Below, piece after piece: positions 43,099 to 51,787 of a stretch of 64,000 bases of DNA. Numbering within the stretch: the first letter of the stretch is position 1; every line of letters starts with the position of its first letter. Under the pieces are notes generated by a model. That model did not search any database. It worked only from the letters and a program-made list of their open reading frames with translations, and was not told the origin of the DNA. The stretch lies in contig NZ_LQGY01000025.1 of the NCBI RefSeq assembly GCF_001620055.1, positions 90,587 through 154,586 of the forward strand, in the 5' to 3' direction. This DNA is from Agromyces sp. NDB4Y10. Its GTDB lineage: Bacteria; Actinomycetota; Actinomycetes; Actinomycetales; Microbacteriaceae. The position numbers and the translations under genes were made by a program.

Positions 43099-44280
43099 AT
43101 GACCGTCGCAACGCAGAGCACCGCTATGCCCACCGCCGAGCAGCACGGCTTCCGACCGCATTCCGACGGTCCGATCGTGCCCGTGCAGACCCGCTCGGAG
43201 CGCTTCCGCTCCACCGCGGTCGCCGACTTCGCCCCCGTCACCGGCCGCGAGCACGAGTGGAAGTACTCGCCCGTCGCGGCGTTCGCCGACCTGACGTCGG
43301 GCGAGCTCGACGGCGCTCGCCTCGAGGTGACGTCGACGGATGCCGCGGGCGTCGCGCTCTCGTGGATCCCGCGCGAGGACGAGCGCATCGGCACGGCCGG
43401 CCTCCCCGAGGATCGCGCCGCGGCCAACGCCTGGTCGACCTTCGGCGAGGCGCTCCTCGTCGCGGTCACGGGTGAGGATGCGAAGACCGTCACCGTCACG
43501 CGCTCGGGCCTCGGGTCCGCCCCGCGGGCCGCGCACACGGTCATCGAGGCGGCGCCGAACAGCCGCGCGCTCGTCGTGCTGCGCGGCACCGGCGACGCCC
43601 GCCTCGCCGAGAACGTCGAGATCGTCGTCGGCGAGGGCGCGAACCTCACCGTCGTCTCGCTCCAGGAGTGGACCGACGAGTCGGTGCACCTGGCCAGCCA
43701 CTTCGCGCGCATCGCCCGCGACGCCAAGCTCAAGCACATCGTCGTCTCGCTCGGCGGCAAGGTCGTCCGGGTCAACCCGTCGACGCACCTCGCCGAGCAG
43801 GGCGGCGACGTCGAGGCGCTCGGGCTGTACTTCTCCGACGCCGGCCAGCACCTCGAGCAGCAGGTGTTCGTGCACCACGACGCGCCGCACACCCGATCGC
43901 GCGTGACCTACAAGGGCGCGCTGCAGGGCGAGGGCGCGCGCAGCGTCTGGATCGGCGACGTCCTCATCGGCAACGCCGCGACGGGCACCGACAGCTACGA
44001 GCAGAACCGCAACCTCGTCCTCACGGACGGCACGCGTGCCGACTCGGTCCCGAACCTCGAGATCGAGACCGGCGACATCGAGGGCGCGGGTCACGCGTCC
44101 GCGACCGGCCGGTTCGACGACGAGCAGCTGTTCTACCTCCAGGCCCGCGGGATCCCGGAGGACGAGGCACGCCGTCTGGTCGTCCGCGGCTTCCTGGCCG
44201 AGGTCGTGCAGCAGATCGGCGACGCCGAACTCGAGGAGCGCCTGATGTCGGCGCTCGAGGCCGAACTGCAGGGGAGCTGA
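43099..44280 (+). CDS. sufD: Fe-S cluster assembly protein SufD
   Basis: Partner of SufB in the SufBC2D scaffold, paralogous to it. 393 residues from ATG 43099, 2 bases after sufB; ATG 43129 is an alternative. The beta-helix core is shown by the paralogous C-terminal motif DEQLFYLQARGIPEDEARRLVVRGF, almost the same as in SufB, and by DAPHTRSRVTYKGALQGEGARSVWIG with the conserved His. The N-terminal 60 residues are poorly conserved, as usual. Longer upstream open frames overlap sufB and are shadows. Confidence 0.96.
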   Translation: MTVATQSTAMPTAEQHGFRPHSDGPIVPVQTRSERFRSTAVADFAPVTGREHEWKYSPVAAFADLTSGELDGARLEVTSTDAAGVALSWIPREDERIGTAGLPEDRAAANAWSTFGEALLVAVTGEDAKTVTVTRSGLGSAPRAAHTVIEAAPNSRALVVLRGTGDARLAENVEIVVGEGANLTVVSLQEWTDESVHLASHFARIARDAKLKHIVVSLGGKVVRVNPSTHLAEQGGDVEALGLYFSDAGQHLEQQVFVHHDAPHTRSRVTYKGALQGEGARSVWIGDVLIGNAATGTDSYEQNRNLVLTDGTRADSVPNLEIETGDIEGAGHASATGRFDDEQLFYLQARGIPEDEARRLVVRGFLAEVVQQIGDAELEERLMSALEAELQGS

Positions 44281-44281
44281 C

Positions 44282-44608
44282 GTGGCATCCGTTCGCGTGT
44301 GCGGGGTCGACGACCTCGCCGTCAATGAGGCCCAGCGCTTCGTCGTCGAGGGCGTTCCGATCGCGGTCGTGAAGGACGCCGCCGGCGACATCTTCGCCAT
44401 CGGCGACACCTGCACGCACGGCGACATCTCCCTCTCCGAGGGGTTCGTCGAGGATGACACGCTCGAGTGCTGGGCCCACGGCTCCAAGTTCTCGCTGCTG
44501 ACCGGCAAGCCGCTCACGCTGCCCGCGTACGAGCCGGTTCCCGTCTTCAAGGTCGAGATCACCGATGGGGGCGTCCACATCGACCCCGAGGTGAAGCTCC
44601 CCGTCTGA
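44282..44608 (+). CDS. Rieske [2Fe-2S] ferredoxin-like protein of the suf operon
   Basis: 108 residues, soluble. Ligands of a Rieske cluster are visible: C44 and H46 in DTCTHGD, C63 and H66 in ECWAHGSKF. The sequence resembles ferredoxin components of non-heme iron oxygenases, but no oxygenase gene is nearby; its place between sufD and sufC suggests electron supply to Fe-S assembly. GTG 44282 starts 1 base after the sufD stop. The electron donor and acceptor are unknown. Confidence 0.92.
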   Translation: MASVRVCGVDDLAVNEAQRFVVEGVPIAVVKDAAGDIFAIGDTCTHGDISLSEGFVEDDTLECWAHGSKFSLLTGKPLTLPAYEPVPVFKVEITDGGVHIDPEVKLPV

Positions 44609-44674
44609 CCGTCCCGACTCCCACCGACTTCCGGCCCCAGGGCCGACACCAACGAAAGAGACCACCGAATCACC

Positions 44675-45442
44675 ATGTCCGTGCTCGAGATCAAGAACCT
44701 CCACGTCAACGTCGAGACCGACCAGGGGACCCGCGAGATCCTCCGCGGCGTCGACCTCACCATCAACGAGGGCGAGATCCACGCCGTCATGGGGCCGAAC
44801 GGCTCCGGCAAGTCGACGCTCGCCTACACGATCGCCGGCCACCCGAAGTACACCGTCGTCGAGGGCGAGATCCTGCTCGACGGCGAGAACGTGCTCGAGA
44901 TGTCGGTCGACGAGCGTGCGCGCGCCGGCCTGTTCCTCGCGATGCAGTACCCGGTCGAGATCCCCGGCGTGACCGTCACCAACTTCCTCCGCACCGCCAA
45001 GACCGCGATCGACGGCCAGGCGCCGTCGATCCGCAGCTGGGTGAAGGACGTGCGCGAGTCCATGGGCAACCTGCGCATGGACACCGCGTTCGCCGAGCGC
45101 AACGTCAACGAGGGCTTCTCCGGCGGTGAGAAGAAGCGCAACGAGATCCTCCAGCTCGAGCTGCTGAAGCCGCGCTTCGCCGTCCTGGACGAGACCGACT
45201 CGGGGCTCGACGTCGACGCGCTCAAGGTCGTCTCCGAGGGCGTGAACCGGGCCAAGGCGAACACCGGCCTCGGCATCCTGCTGATCACGCACTACACGCG
45301 CATCCTCCGCTACATCAAGCCGGACTTCGTGCACGTGTTCGTGGCGGGCCGGATCGCCGAGCAGGGCGGTCCCGAGCTCGCCGACCGCCTCGAGGAAGAG
45401 GGCTACGACCGCTACCACGTGGCCGAGCCCGCCGCCCAGTAG
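44675..45442 (+). CDS. sufC: Fe-S cluster assembly ATPase SufC
   Basis: ABC-type ATPase that drives shape changes of SufBCD. 255 residues, normal. Walker A is MGPNGSGKSTLAY; the Q-loop region is MQYPVEIPGVT; the signature is FSGGEKKRNEILQ; Walker B is AVLDETDSGLD with the SufC-typical LDVDALK; the switch His is in LLITHYTRILRYIKPD. The 66-base gap from the Rieske gene carries only a weak ribosome binding site (GAAAGAGA). Confidence 0.97.
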   Translation: MSVLEIKNLHVNVETDQGTREILRGVDLTINEGEIHAVMGPNGSGKSTLAYTIAGHPKYTVVEGEILLDGENVLEMSVDERARAGLFLAMQYPVEIPGVTVTNFLRTAKTAIDGQAPSIRSWVKDVRESMGNLRMDTAFAERNVNEGFSGGEKKRNEILQLELLKPRFAVLDETDSGLDVDALKVVSEGVNRAKANTGLGILLITHYTRILRYIKPDFVHVFVAGRIAEQGGPELADRLEEEGYDRYHVAEPAAQ

Positions 45443-45449
45443 GCGCCGG

Positions 45450-45455
45450 TAGAAT
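45450..45455 (+). promoter_or_regulatory. -10 box TAGAAT of the DUF59 gene (leaderless)
   Basis: TAGAAT ends 6 bases before ATG 45462. It gives the last gene of the suf cluster a possible promoter of its own, besides read-through from sufC. Confidence 0.55.
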
Positions 45456-45461
45456 CGACCC

Positions 45462-45791
45462 ATGGTCACCTCACTCGCCCCCGAGCGCTACGACCAGATC
45501 AGCGAGGCGCTGAAGGATGTCGTCGACCCCGAGCTCGGCGTCAACATCGTCGACCTCGGTCTCATCTACGACCTCAGCTGGGATGACGAGCACGACGCCC
45601 TCGTCATCCACATGACCCTGACCAGCGCCGGCTGCCCGCTCACCGACGTCATCGAGGAGCAGACCGCCGAGTCCCTCGACGGCGTCGTCGAGCGCTTCCG
45701 CATCAACTGGGTGTGGATGCCGCCGTGGGGTCCCGAGCGGATCACCGACGACGGCCGCGACATGATGCGCGCCCTCGGCTTCGCGATCTGA
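45462..45791 (+). CDS. sufT: Metal-sulfur cluster assembly factor, DUF59/MIP18 family (SufT-like)
   Basis: 109-residue DUF59 protein, thought to help mature Fe-S proteins. The family motif VDPELGVNIVDLGLIYDL is near the N-terminus, and the conserved Cys is in TSAGCPLTDVIEEQ; the C-terminal WMPPWGPERITDDGRDMMRALGF is typical of the suf-linked actinobacterial form. It follows sufC by 19 bases. A PaaD role is unlikely because no phenylacetate genes are present. The gene symbol rests on context. Confidence 0.9.
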   Translation: MVTSLAPERYDQISEALKDVVDPELGVNIVDLGLIYDLSWDDEHDALVIHMTLTSAGCPLTDVIEEQTAESLDGVVERFRINWVWMPPWGPERITDDGRDMMRALGFAI

Positions 45792-45808
45792 CCCAGTCCG
45801 AACATCGC

Positions 45809-45840
45809 GAACGGCCCGCCCCCTCAGGGGCGGGCCGTTC
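45809..45840. terminator. Bidirectional terminator after the suf cluster
   Basis: Perfect 14-bp stem GAACGGCCCGCCCC / GGGGCGGGCCGTTC with loop CTCA, between convergent transcription units. Confidence 0.8.
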
Positions 45841-45866
45841 GTCATGCACGGTGGTTCAGGGCGCGC

Positions 45867-46088
45867 TCACCAGTCGTCCTCATCGCCGCCGTCGGGCAGG
45901 GCGCCGGTCGTCACGATCGTGCCGTCGTCGAGTTCGGCGATCGGACGCCCCTCGAGCCAGGTGAGGGTCCAATGACGGCCCTCGCCCGAGGCGACGCGCG
46001 ACTCCGCCGTGGCGATGAGCGGCCGCAGTTCCTCGGGCACGGAGGCCGGCGGCTCCGCGCCGAACTCCCACCGCGTGCCGAGGCGCAT
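45867..46088 (-). CDS. Small hypothetical protein
   Basis: 73 residues, rich in Glu, Asp and Trp, ending in an acidic DGGDEDDW. I do not recognise a family. It touches the end of the acetyltransferase gene (one shared base), is in the same direction, and its frame stays open over the usual GC-rich codon pattern, which supports it being real. No membrane segment or signal peptide. It is the last gene of the valS operon before the terminator. Confidence 0.65.
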   Translation of the reverse strand: MRLGTRWEFGAEPPASVPEELRPLIATAESRVASGEGRHWTLTWLEGRPIAELDDGTIVTTGALPDGGDEDDW

Positions 46089-46534
46089 CAGAGGTCCATC
46101 TCGAACGCGATGGCCGGATTGCGCCGGGCCACCTCGTCGGACACGCGGATCCCGTCCTGGTCGGCCGGGTCGGCCGTCCAGCTCACGCGCGTGGCGTGGA
46201 GCTCGCCGGCTCGCTCGCGCACCCGCGCGAGCAGCTGCCGGGCCACGCCGTTGCCGCGGTGCGCGTCATCGACGTAGAGGTCGTCGACGACGAGGCCGAC
46301 GCTCGCGTCGATCGTGCGCGGTTCCGGGTGGTAGTGCACGAGTCCCACCGGCGCGCCCTCGTCGTCGACCGCCACGATGCCGCGGAGGGCGCTCCGCGGA
46401 TCCTGGATCCAGCTCCACACGATGAGCGCCTTGGTGTCGTCGAGCGCCGCACCGCGGGCCCGGCAGTACGCGTCGAACAACGGCAGCCACCCGAAGAAGT
46501 CGCCGTCTCGGACGTCGCGGATCGTCACGCTCAT
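46088..46534 (-). CDS. GNAT family N-acetyltransferase
   Basis: 148-residue single-domain acetyl-CoA-dependent acetyltransferase. Motif A is seen in VDDLYVDDAHRGNGVARQLLARVRERA (the acetyl-CoA pyrophosphate loop), preceded by the VGLVHYHPEP strand and followed by VSWTADPADQDGI. The substrate is unknown. Its start overlaps the valS stop by 4 bases, so it is translated with valS; a link to tRNA or amino-acid chemistry is possible but not shown. Confidence 0.88.
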   Translation of the reverse strand: MSVTIRDVRDGDFFGWLPLFDAYCRARGAALDDTKALIVWSWIQDPRSALRGIVAVDDEGAPVGLVHYHPEPRTIDASVGLVVDDLYVDDAHRGNGVARQLLARVRERAGELHATRVSWTADPADQDGIRVSDEVARRNPAIAFEMDL

Positions 46535-49125
46535 GCGCTGGCCTCCTCTGCCGGGATCTCGAGCACGACCTCGCGCACCTCGAGCGCCTCCGCCGTGTCG
46601 AAGCGGAGCTCGGCGATCCGGCCGACGGCGCGCAGGTCGCCCTCGGCGGACGCGAGCAGGGTCGCCGCCGGCTCCGGTGCCGCGATCACGGCCCGGGCGA
46701 CGGGGGTCTTCTGCGACGCCTTGGCGTCCGTCTTCGCCCGCCGGATGCCCGTGAGCGCGAGGCTCGCGAGTTCGAGCAGCTCGACGCCGGCCTCACCGCG
46801 CGCCGCGAGCTCGTCGACGGTCGGCCAGGCGGCGACGTGGACGGACCCCTCGTTCGACCAGCTCCACGCCTCCTCGGCGGCGAACGGGATGACGGGGGCG
46901 AACAGGCGCAGGAGCACGCGCAGCGCGGTCTTGAGGGCCGCGACCGCGGAGGCCTGCTCCGGGCTCGGCTCGCCGTAGGCCCGCTCCTTGACCAGCTCGA
47001 GGTAGTCGTCGCAGAACGTCCAGAAGAACGTCTCGGTCACCTCGAGGGCGCGGGCGTGGTCGTAGGACTCGAGCGCTCGGGTCGCCTGCTCGACCACGGT
47101 CGCGAGGCCCGCGAGCATGCTGCGGTCGACGGGCACCGTCACCGCGGCATCCGCTGCGCCCTCGAAGCCGAGGATGAACTTCGCAGCGTTCAGCACCTTG
47201 ATCGCGAGGCGTCGGCCGATCTTCACCTGCGTGGGGTTCTGCGGGTCGAACGCCGCGTCGGTGCCCAGGCGCGAGGATGCCGCCCAGTAGCGGACGGCGT
47301 CGGAACCGTGCTGCTCGAGCAGTCCCGCAGGGGTGACCACGTTGCCCTTCGACTTCGACATCTTCTTGCGGTCGGGGTCGACGATGAACCCGGAGATCGC
47401 GGCGTTCGCCCAGGGGGCGACGCCGTGCTCGAGCTCGGCGCGCAGCGCCGTCGAGAACAGCCACGTGCGGATGATGTCCTGCCCCTGCGGACGCAGCGAG
47501 TAGGGGAAGACCAGGTCGAACAGCTCCGGGTCGCGCTCCCAGCCGGCCGCGAGCTGCGGCGTCAGGGACGAGGTGGCCCAGGTGTCCATGATGTCGTGCT
47601 CGCCGACGAAGCCGCCGGGCGCGCCGCGCTGCGACTCCTCGAAGCCGGGGGCGGGGGTCGACGACGGGTCGACGGGCAGCATCTCGCGGGTCGCCACGAT
47701 CGGCTCGTCGTAGACGGGATCGCCGTTGCCGTCGAGCGGGTACCAGACCGGGATCGGCACGCCGAAGAAGCGCTGGCGCGAGATGAGCCAGTCGCCGGCG
47801 AGGCCGCCGACCCAATTCTCGTAGCGCACGCGCATGAAGTCGGGGTGCCAGTCGATCTCGCGGCCGCGGTCGGCGAGGCGCTGGCGGAGCGGTTCGTCGC
47901 GCGCGCCGTTGACGATGTACCACTGTCGCGTCGACACGATCTCGAGCGGGCGGTCGCCCTTCTCGTAGAACTTCACCGGGTGCGTGATCGCCTTGGGGTC
48001 GGCGAGCAGGTCACCCGATTCGCGCAGCATCTCGACGACGGCCTGCTTGGCCGAGAAGGTCGTCTTCCCGGCGAGCTTCGCGTAGGCCTCGCGGCCCGCG
48101 TCGGAGGCGATGGCGTCGGGCGCGTCGGCGATCACGCGGCCGTCGAAGCCGATGATGGCGCGGTTGGGCAGGCCGAGCTCGCGCCACCAGACGACGTCGG
48201 TGACGTCGCCGAAGGTGCAGATCATGGCGATGCCCGTGCCCTTGTCCTTCTGGGCGAGGTGGTGCGCCACGACGGGCACCTCGACGCCGAACACGGGTGT
48301 GGTGACGGTCGTGCCGAAGAGCGGCTGGTATCGCTCGTCGTCGGGGTGGGCGACGAGCGCCACGCACGCGGGGATCAGCTCGGGGCGGCTCGTCTCGATC
48401 TCGACGTGACCGCCACCGGGCTTGTGGAAGGCGACGCGGTGGTAGTGACCGGGCTGCTCCCGGTCCTCGAGCTCGGCCTGCGCGACGGCCGTGCGGAACG
48501 TGACGTCCCACAGCGTGGGGGCGAGCGCCTGGTACGCCTCGCCGCGCTCGACGTTGCGGATGAAGGCCAGCTGCGAGGTGAACAGCGCCTCGTCGGCGAT
48601 GGTGCGGTAGGTCTGCGTCCAGTCGACGGAGAGCCCCAGCGTGCGCCACAGCGCCTCGAACTGCTGCTCGTCCTCCGCCGTGAGCCGCTCGCACAGCTCG
48701 ATGAAGTTGCGGCGGCTGATCGGCACCTGGTCGGCGGGCTTGATCGTCTTGCCCTCGGTGCCCTCGAACGGCGGGGTGAAGTCCGGGTCGTAGGGGAGCG
48801 ACGGGTCGCAGCGGACGCCGTAGTAGTTCTGGACGCGGCGCTCGGTCGGCAGGCCGTTGTCGTCCCAGCCCATCGGGTAGAAGACGCACTTGCCCCGCAT
48901 GCGCTGGAAGCGGGCCATGACGTCGGTGTGGGTGTACGAGAAGACGTGGCCGATGTGCAGCGAGCCCGACGCGGTGGGCGGAGGGGTGTCGATCGAGTAC
49001 ATCGCCTCGCGCGTGGCGCCGGAGCGGTCGAACCGGTACGTGCCGTCGGACTCCCAGACACCGCCCCACTTGGCTTCGAGGCCCTCGAGAGCGGGCTTGT
49101 CGGGGATGCGCGCGGTGTCGGTCAT
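46531..49125 (-). CDS. valS: Valyl-tRNA synthetase
   Basis: Class I synthetase charging tRNA-Val. 864 residues from ATG 49125. HIGH motif at 57-60 (ASGSLHIGHVFSY), the family VFYPMGWDDNGLPTERRVQ, the editing (CP1) domain (about 200-350), GDWLISRQRFFGVPIPVWYP, KMSKS at 588-592 and the anticodon-binding domain (about 640-790). The C-terminal coiled-coil arm of E. coli ValRS is short or absent. A long in-frame extension upstream overlaps the ABC transporter region and is not real. It is not preceded by a T-box. Confidence 0.97.
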   Translation of the reverse strand: MTDTARIPDKPALEGLEAKWGGVWESDGTYRFDRSGATREAMYSIDTPPPTASGSLHIGHVFSYTHTDVMARFQRMRGKCVFYPMGWDDNGLPTERRVQNYYGVRCDPSLPYDPDFTPPFEGTEGKTIKPADQVPISRRNFIELCERLTAEDEQQFEALWRTLGLSVDWTQTYRTIADEALFTSQLAFIRNVERGEAYQALAPTLWDVTFRTAVAQAELEDREQPGHYHRVAFHKPGGGHVEIETSRPELIPACVALVAHPDDERYQPLFGTTVTTPVFGVEVPVVAHHLAQKDKGTGIAMICTFGDVTDVVWWRELGLPNRAIIGFDGRVIADAPDAIASDAGREAYAKLAGKTTFSAKQAVVEMLRESGDLLADPKAITHPVKFYEKGDRPLEIVSTRQWYIVNGARDEPLRQRLADRGREIDWHPDFMRVRYENWVGGLAGDWLISRQRFFGVPIPVWYPLDGNGDPVYDEPIVATREMLPVDPSSTPAPGFEESQRGAPGGFVGEHDIMDTWATSSLTPQLAAGWERDPELFDLVFPYSLRPQGQDIIRTWLFSTALRAELEHGVAPWANAAISGFIVDPDRKKMSKSKGNVVTPAGLLEQHGSDAVRYWAASSRLGTDAAFDPQNPTQVKIGRRLAIKVLNAAKFILGFEGAADAAVTVPVDRSMLAGLATVVEQATRALESYDHARALEVTETFFWTFCDDYLELVKERAYGEPSPEQASAVAALKTALRVLLRLFAPVIPFAAEEAWSWSNEGSVHVAAWPTVDELAARGEAGVELLELASLALTGIRRAKTDAKASQKTPVARAVIAAPEPAATLLASAEGDLRAVGRIAELRFDTAEALEVREVVLEIPAEEASA

Positions 49126-49187
49126 GATGCTCCGGTTCGGTATGTGCGGCACCGAGTCCGTGGGGGTGCCTGAATGTGCGACGCTCC

Positions 49188-49193
49188 AGCTTA
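49188..49193 (-). promoter_or_regulatory. -10 box TAAGCT of valS
   Basis: Minus-strand TAAGCT predicts a start near 49181, 56 bases before the valS ATG. It lies in the 104-base gap between valS and the ABC transporter operon. Confidence 0.45.
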
Positions 49194-49229
49194 CCGGAGG
49201 GGTGCTGCGCGCTCGAAGCCGGGGGTTCC

Positions 49230-50915
49230 TCAGGCGGCCAGGCGCGGGGCGTCCGCGACGAGCTGCGCCGTGTATGGATGCTGCGGGGAGCCGAACACGT
49301 CGTCCGAGCTCCCGGTCTCGACGATGCGCCCCGAACGCATGACGGCGACCCGGTCGCTCATGTGGCGGACCACTCCGAGGTCGTGCGAGATGAACAGGAG
49401 CGCGAGTCCGTCCCGGCGCTGCAGGTCCTCGAGCAGGTCGAGGATCTGCGCCTGGATCGTGACGTCCAGTGCCGACACCGGCTCGTCGCAGATCAGCACG
49501 TCCGGTGCGGCGGCGAGGGCGCGGGCGATCGCGACGCGCTGCCGCTGGCCGCCCGAGAGGGTGAGCGGTCGGCGTGCGCCGACGGGTGCCGCGAGGCCGA
49601 CCTGGTCGAGCAGCTGGGTGACCCGCCGGTCCCGCTCGCGGCGTCCGGCTCGGGGCAGGACGGTGCCGAGGGCGTCGTCGAGGATGCCGCGGACGCTCCA
49701 ACGCGGGTCGAACGAGCTCAGCGCGTCCTGGTAGACGGCGCCGATGCGACGGCGCATCGGCCGGCGCTCGCGCTCGGGGAGGCTCGACCACGGCCGGCCG
49801 TCGAGGAGCACCTCGCCCGCATCCGGCGCGGTGAGGGCGAGGGCCAGGCGCGCCACGGTCGTCTTGCCCGATCCGGACTCGCCGACGAGCCCGAGGGTCT
49901 CTCCTCGGCGCACGTCGAGGGACACGTCGTCGACCGCGGCGAGGCGCCCGCCGGGCACGGGGAAGGTCTTCGTCACGCCGTCGAGGCGGAGCACGGGTCG
50001 CTCTCCGACCGCGGTCCGCGCGGGCGGCGCGGGGCGATCGCCGGTCCGGACCGCGTCGTCGGAGCCGCCATCGCCGGTGACCGGGGCGGACGACACGCTC
50101 AGGCGCTCGCCTCGGGCGCGGTCGGTGGGCACGGCGGCGATGAGCGCCCGCGTGTACGCGTGGCGGGGCGTGCGGAGCACCTGCTCGGCGGGACCCTCCT
50201 CGACGAGGCGGCCGCCCCGCATGACGAGGATGCGGTCGGCGAGGCCGCCGACGACGGCGAGGTCGTGGCTGATCAGGAGGATCCCCGTGCCGCGCGAGCG
50301 GATCTCGCCGAGCAGCGCGAGGATGCGCGCCTGCACGGTGACGTCGAGCGCCGTCGTCGGTTCGTCGGCGATGAGGAGCGGTGGGTCGAGGGCGAGCGCG
50401 GCGGCGATGAGCGCGCGCTGCCGCAGCCCGCCGGACAGTTCGCCGGAGCGGCGGCCGGCGGCCGCGGCGGGGTCGGGCATGCCCACCCGGTCGAGCAGGT
50501 CGACCACCCGCGTCCGCCGCTCGGCGGGCGGCATCCGTTCGTGGATGCGCAGCGCGTCGTCGATCTCGCGACCGATCGGCCGGAGCGGGTCGAGCGACAC
50601 GAGCGCGTCCTGCAGGATCAGGCCGATGCTGCGGCCGCGGACGCCGCGCCATTCGCGTTCACCGGCTCGGGCGAGGTCGCGGCCGAGTACCTCGAGCCGT
50701 TCGGCCGTGGTGGTCGAGCCCGGACCGGCGAGACCCAGGAGCGATCGCGCCGTGACGCTCTTGCCGGAGCCGGACTCGCCGACGATCGCGACGCACTCGC
50801 CGGGCATGATCCGCAGCGACAGGCCGTGCACGACCTCGCGGCCGTCGAACGCGACGCGCAGCCCCTCGACGTCGAGGAGGGGGGCCGCGGCGGCGGCATC
50901 CGCTCGGGCGGTCAT
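49230..50915 (-). CDS. Fused two-domain ATPase of a peptide/nickel-type ABC importer (DppD-DppF type)
   Basis: 561 residues from ATG 50915 (AGGAGGTG upstream) containing both ATPases of an oligopeptide-type importer. N-terminal module: Walker A GESGSGKS at 46-53, signature [13 protein letters not shown], Walker [14 protein letters not shown]-terminal module: GESGSGKT at 345-352, [16 protein letters not shown] and [11 protein letters not shown]. The short [14 protein letters not shown] and [13 protein letters not shown] segments give the switch His. Overlaps the permease gene by 4 bases. The substrate could be peptides, nickel or other small solutes. Confidence 0.94.
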   Translation of the reverse strand: MTARADAAAAAPLLDVEGLRVAFDGREVVHGLSLRIMPGECVAIVGESGSGKSVTARSLLGLAGPGSTTTAERLEVLGRDLARAGEREWRGVRGRSIGLILQDALVSLDPLRPIGREIDDALRIHERMPPAERRTRVVDLLDRVGMPDPAAAAGRRSGELSGGLRQRALIAAALALDPPLLIADEPTTALDVTVQARILALLGEIRSRGTGILLISHDLAVVGGLADRILVMRGGRLVEEGPAEQVLRTPRHAYTRALIAAVPTDRARGERLSVSSAPVTGDGGSDDAVRTGDRPAPPARTAVGERPVLRLDGVTKTFPVPGGRLAAVDDVSLDVRRGETLGLVGESGSGKTTVARLALALTAPDAGEVLLDGRPWSSLPERERRPMRRRIGAVYQDALSSFDPRWSVRGILDDALGTVLPRAGRRERDRRVTQLLDQVGLAAPVGARRPLTLSGGQRQRVAIARALAAAPDVLICDEPVSALDVTIQAQILDLLEDLQRRDGLALLFISHDLGVVRHMSDRVAVMRSGRIVETGSSDDVFGSPQHPYTAQLVADAPRLAA

Positions 50916-51787
50916 CGCACCTCCTGGTCGCGTCGGGTGAGCGCCCGGCCGAGGACCGTCGTCGCCACGGTCGTGCCGACGATCATGAGCCCGGGGAACA
51001 CCGTCATCCACCACGCGGTGCCGAGGTAGGTGCGGCCCGCCGCGAGCATCGCGCCCCACTCGGCGGCCGGGGGCTGCGCTCCGAGGCCGAGGTAGCTGAG
51101 CGCCGACGCCCACACGATCGCCTGGCCGATGCCCAGCGTGGCGAGCACGAGGAGCGGCACGAGTGCGTTCGGCAGGATGTGCCGCGCGAGGATGCGTCCG
51201 GGCGCGTGTCCGAGGACCCGCGCCGACTCGACGAAGGGCGCGCTGCGGATCGCGACGAGCTGCCCGCGGATGATGCGCGCGTACCCGGGCGCGGTCGAGA
51301 GCCCCACGGCGATCGTGGCCGTCACGGGCCCCGGTCCCGCGATGACGATGACGAGCAGCGCGAGGAGCAGCCCGGGGAAGGCGAACAGCACCTCGACGAG
51401 CCGGCTGACGCCGAAGTCGACCGCGCGGCCGCCGAAGCTCGCGAGCACGCCGAGCACGGCGCCCAGCAGGAGCCCGATGAACGTCGCCGTGACGCCGATG
51501 AGGAGGGAGGTCCCGGTCCCGGCGACGACGCGGCTGTAGACGTCGCGGCCCGATTCATCGGTGCCGAACCAGTGCGCGAACGACGGCGCCTGGAACGCCT
51601 CGGCGGCGGAGATAGCGTTCGGCGGATGCGTCTGCACCAGCCCCGGCGCGAACGCGGCGACGGCGAGGAAGGCCACGAAGGCGAACGCGAGCAGCGTCCC
51701 GATGCGCGGCATCCGCCGTGCGGGGCGCGGCGCCTCGTGCTCGGCCGCCGACACGACGGTCGTCTGCCGCAGTTCGAGCTCGCTCAC
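50912..51787 (-). CDS. ABC importer permease, DppC type
   Basis: 291 residues from GTG 51787, about six transmembrane helices. After a short cytosolic N-terminus and the first helix (about 32-50) comes the DppC-type periplasmic segment HWFGTDESGRDVYSRVVAGTGTS. The EAA loop that docks on the ATPase is ESARVLGHAPGRILARHILPNALVPLLV. It pairs with the DppB-type permease, with 4-base overlaps on both sides. Confidence 0.94.
   Translation of the reverse strand: MSELELRQTTVVSAAEHEAPRPARRMPRIGTLLAFAFVAFLAVAAFAPGLVQTHPPNAISAAEAFQAPSFAHWFGTDESGRDVYSRVVAGTGTSLLIGVTATFIGLLLGAVLGVLASFGGRAVDFGVSRLVEVLFAFPGLLLALLVIVIAGPGPVTATIAVGLSTAPGYARIIRGQLVAIRSAPFVESARVLGHAPGRILARHILPNALVPLLVLATLGIGQAIVWASALSYLGLGAQPPAAEWGAMLAAGRTYLGTAWWMTVFPGLMIVGTTVATTVLGRALTRRDQEVR

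Noticed and set aside
49126..49229. A T-box before valS like the one before ileS
   Set aside because: The region lacks the T-box sequence and any specifier stem; the leader is only about 56 nt.
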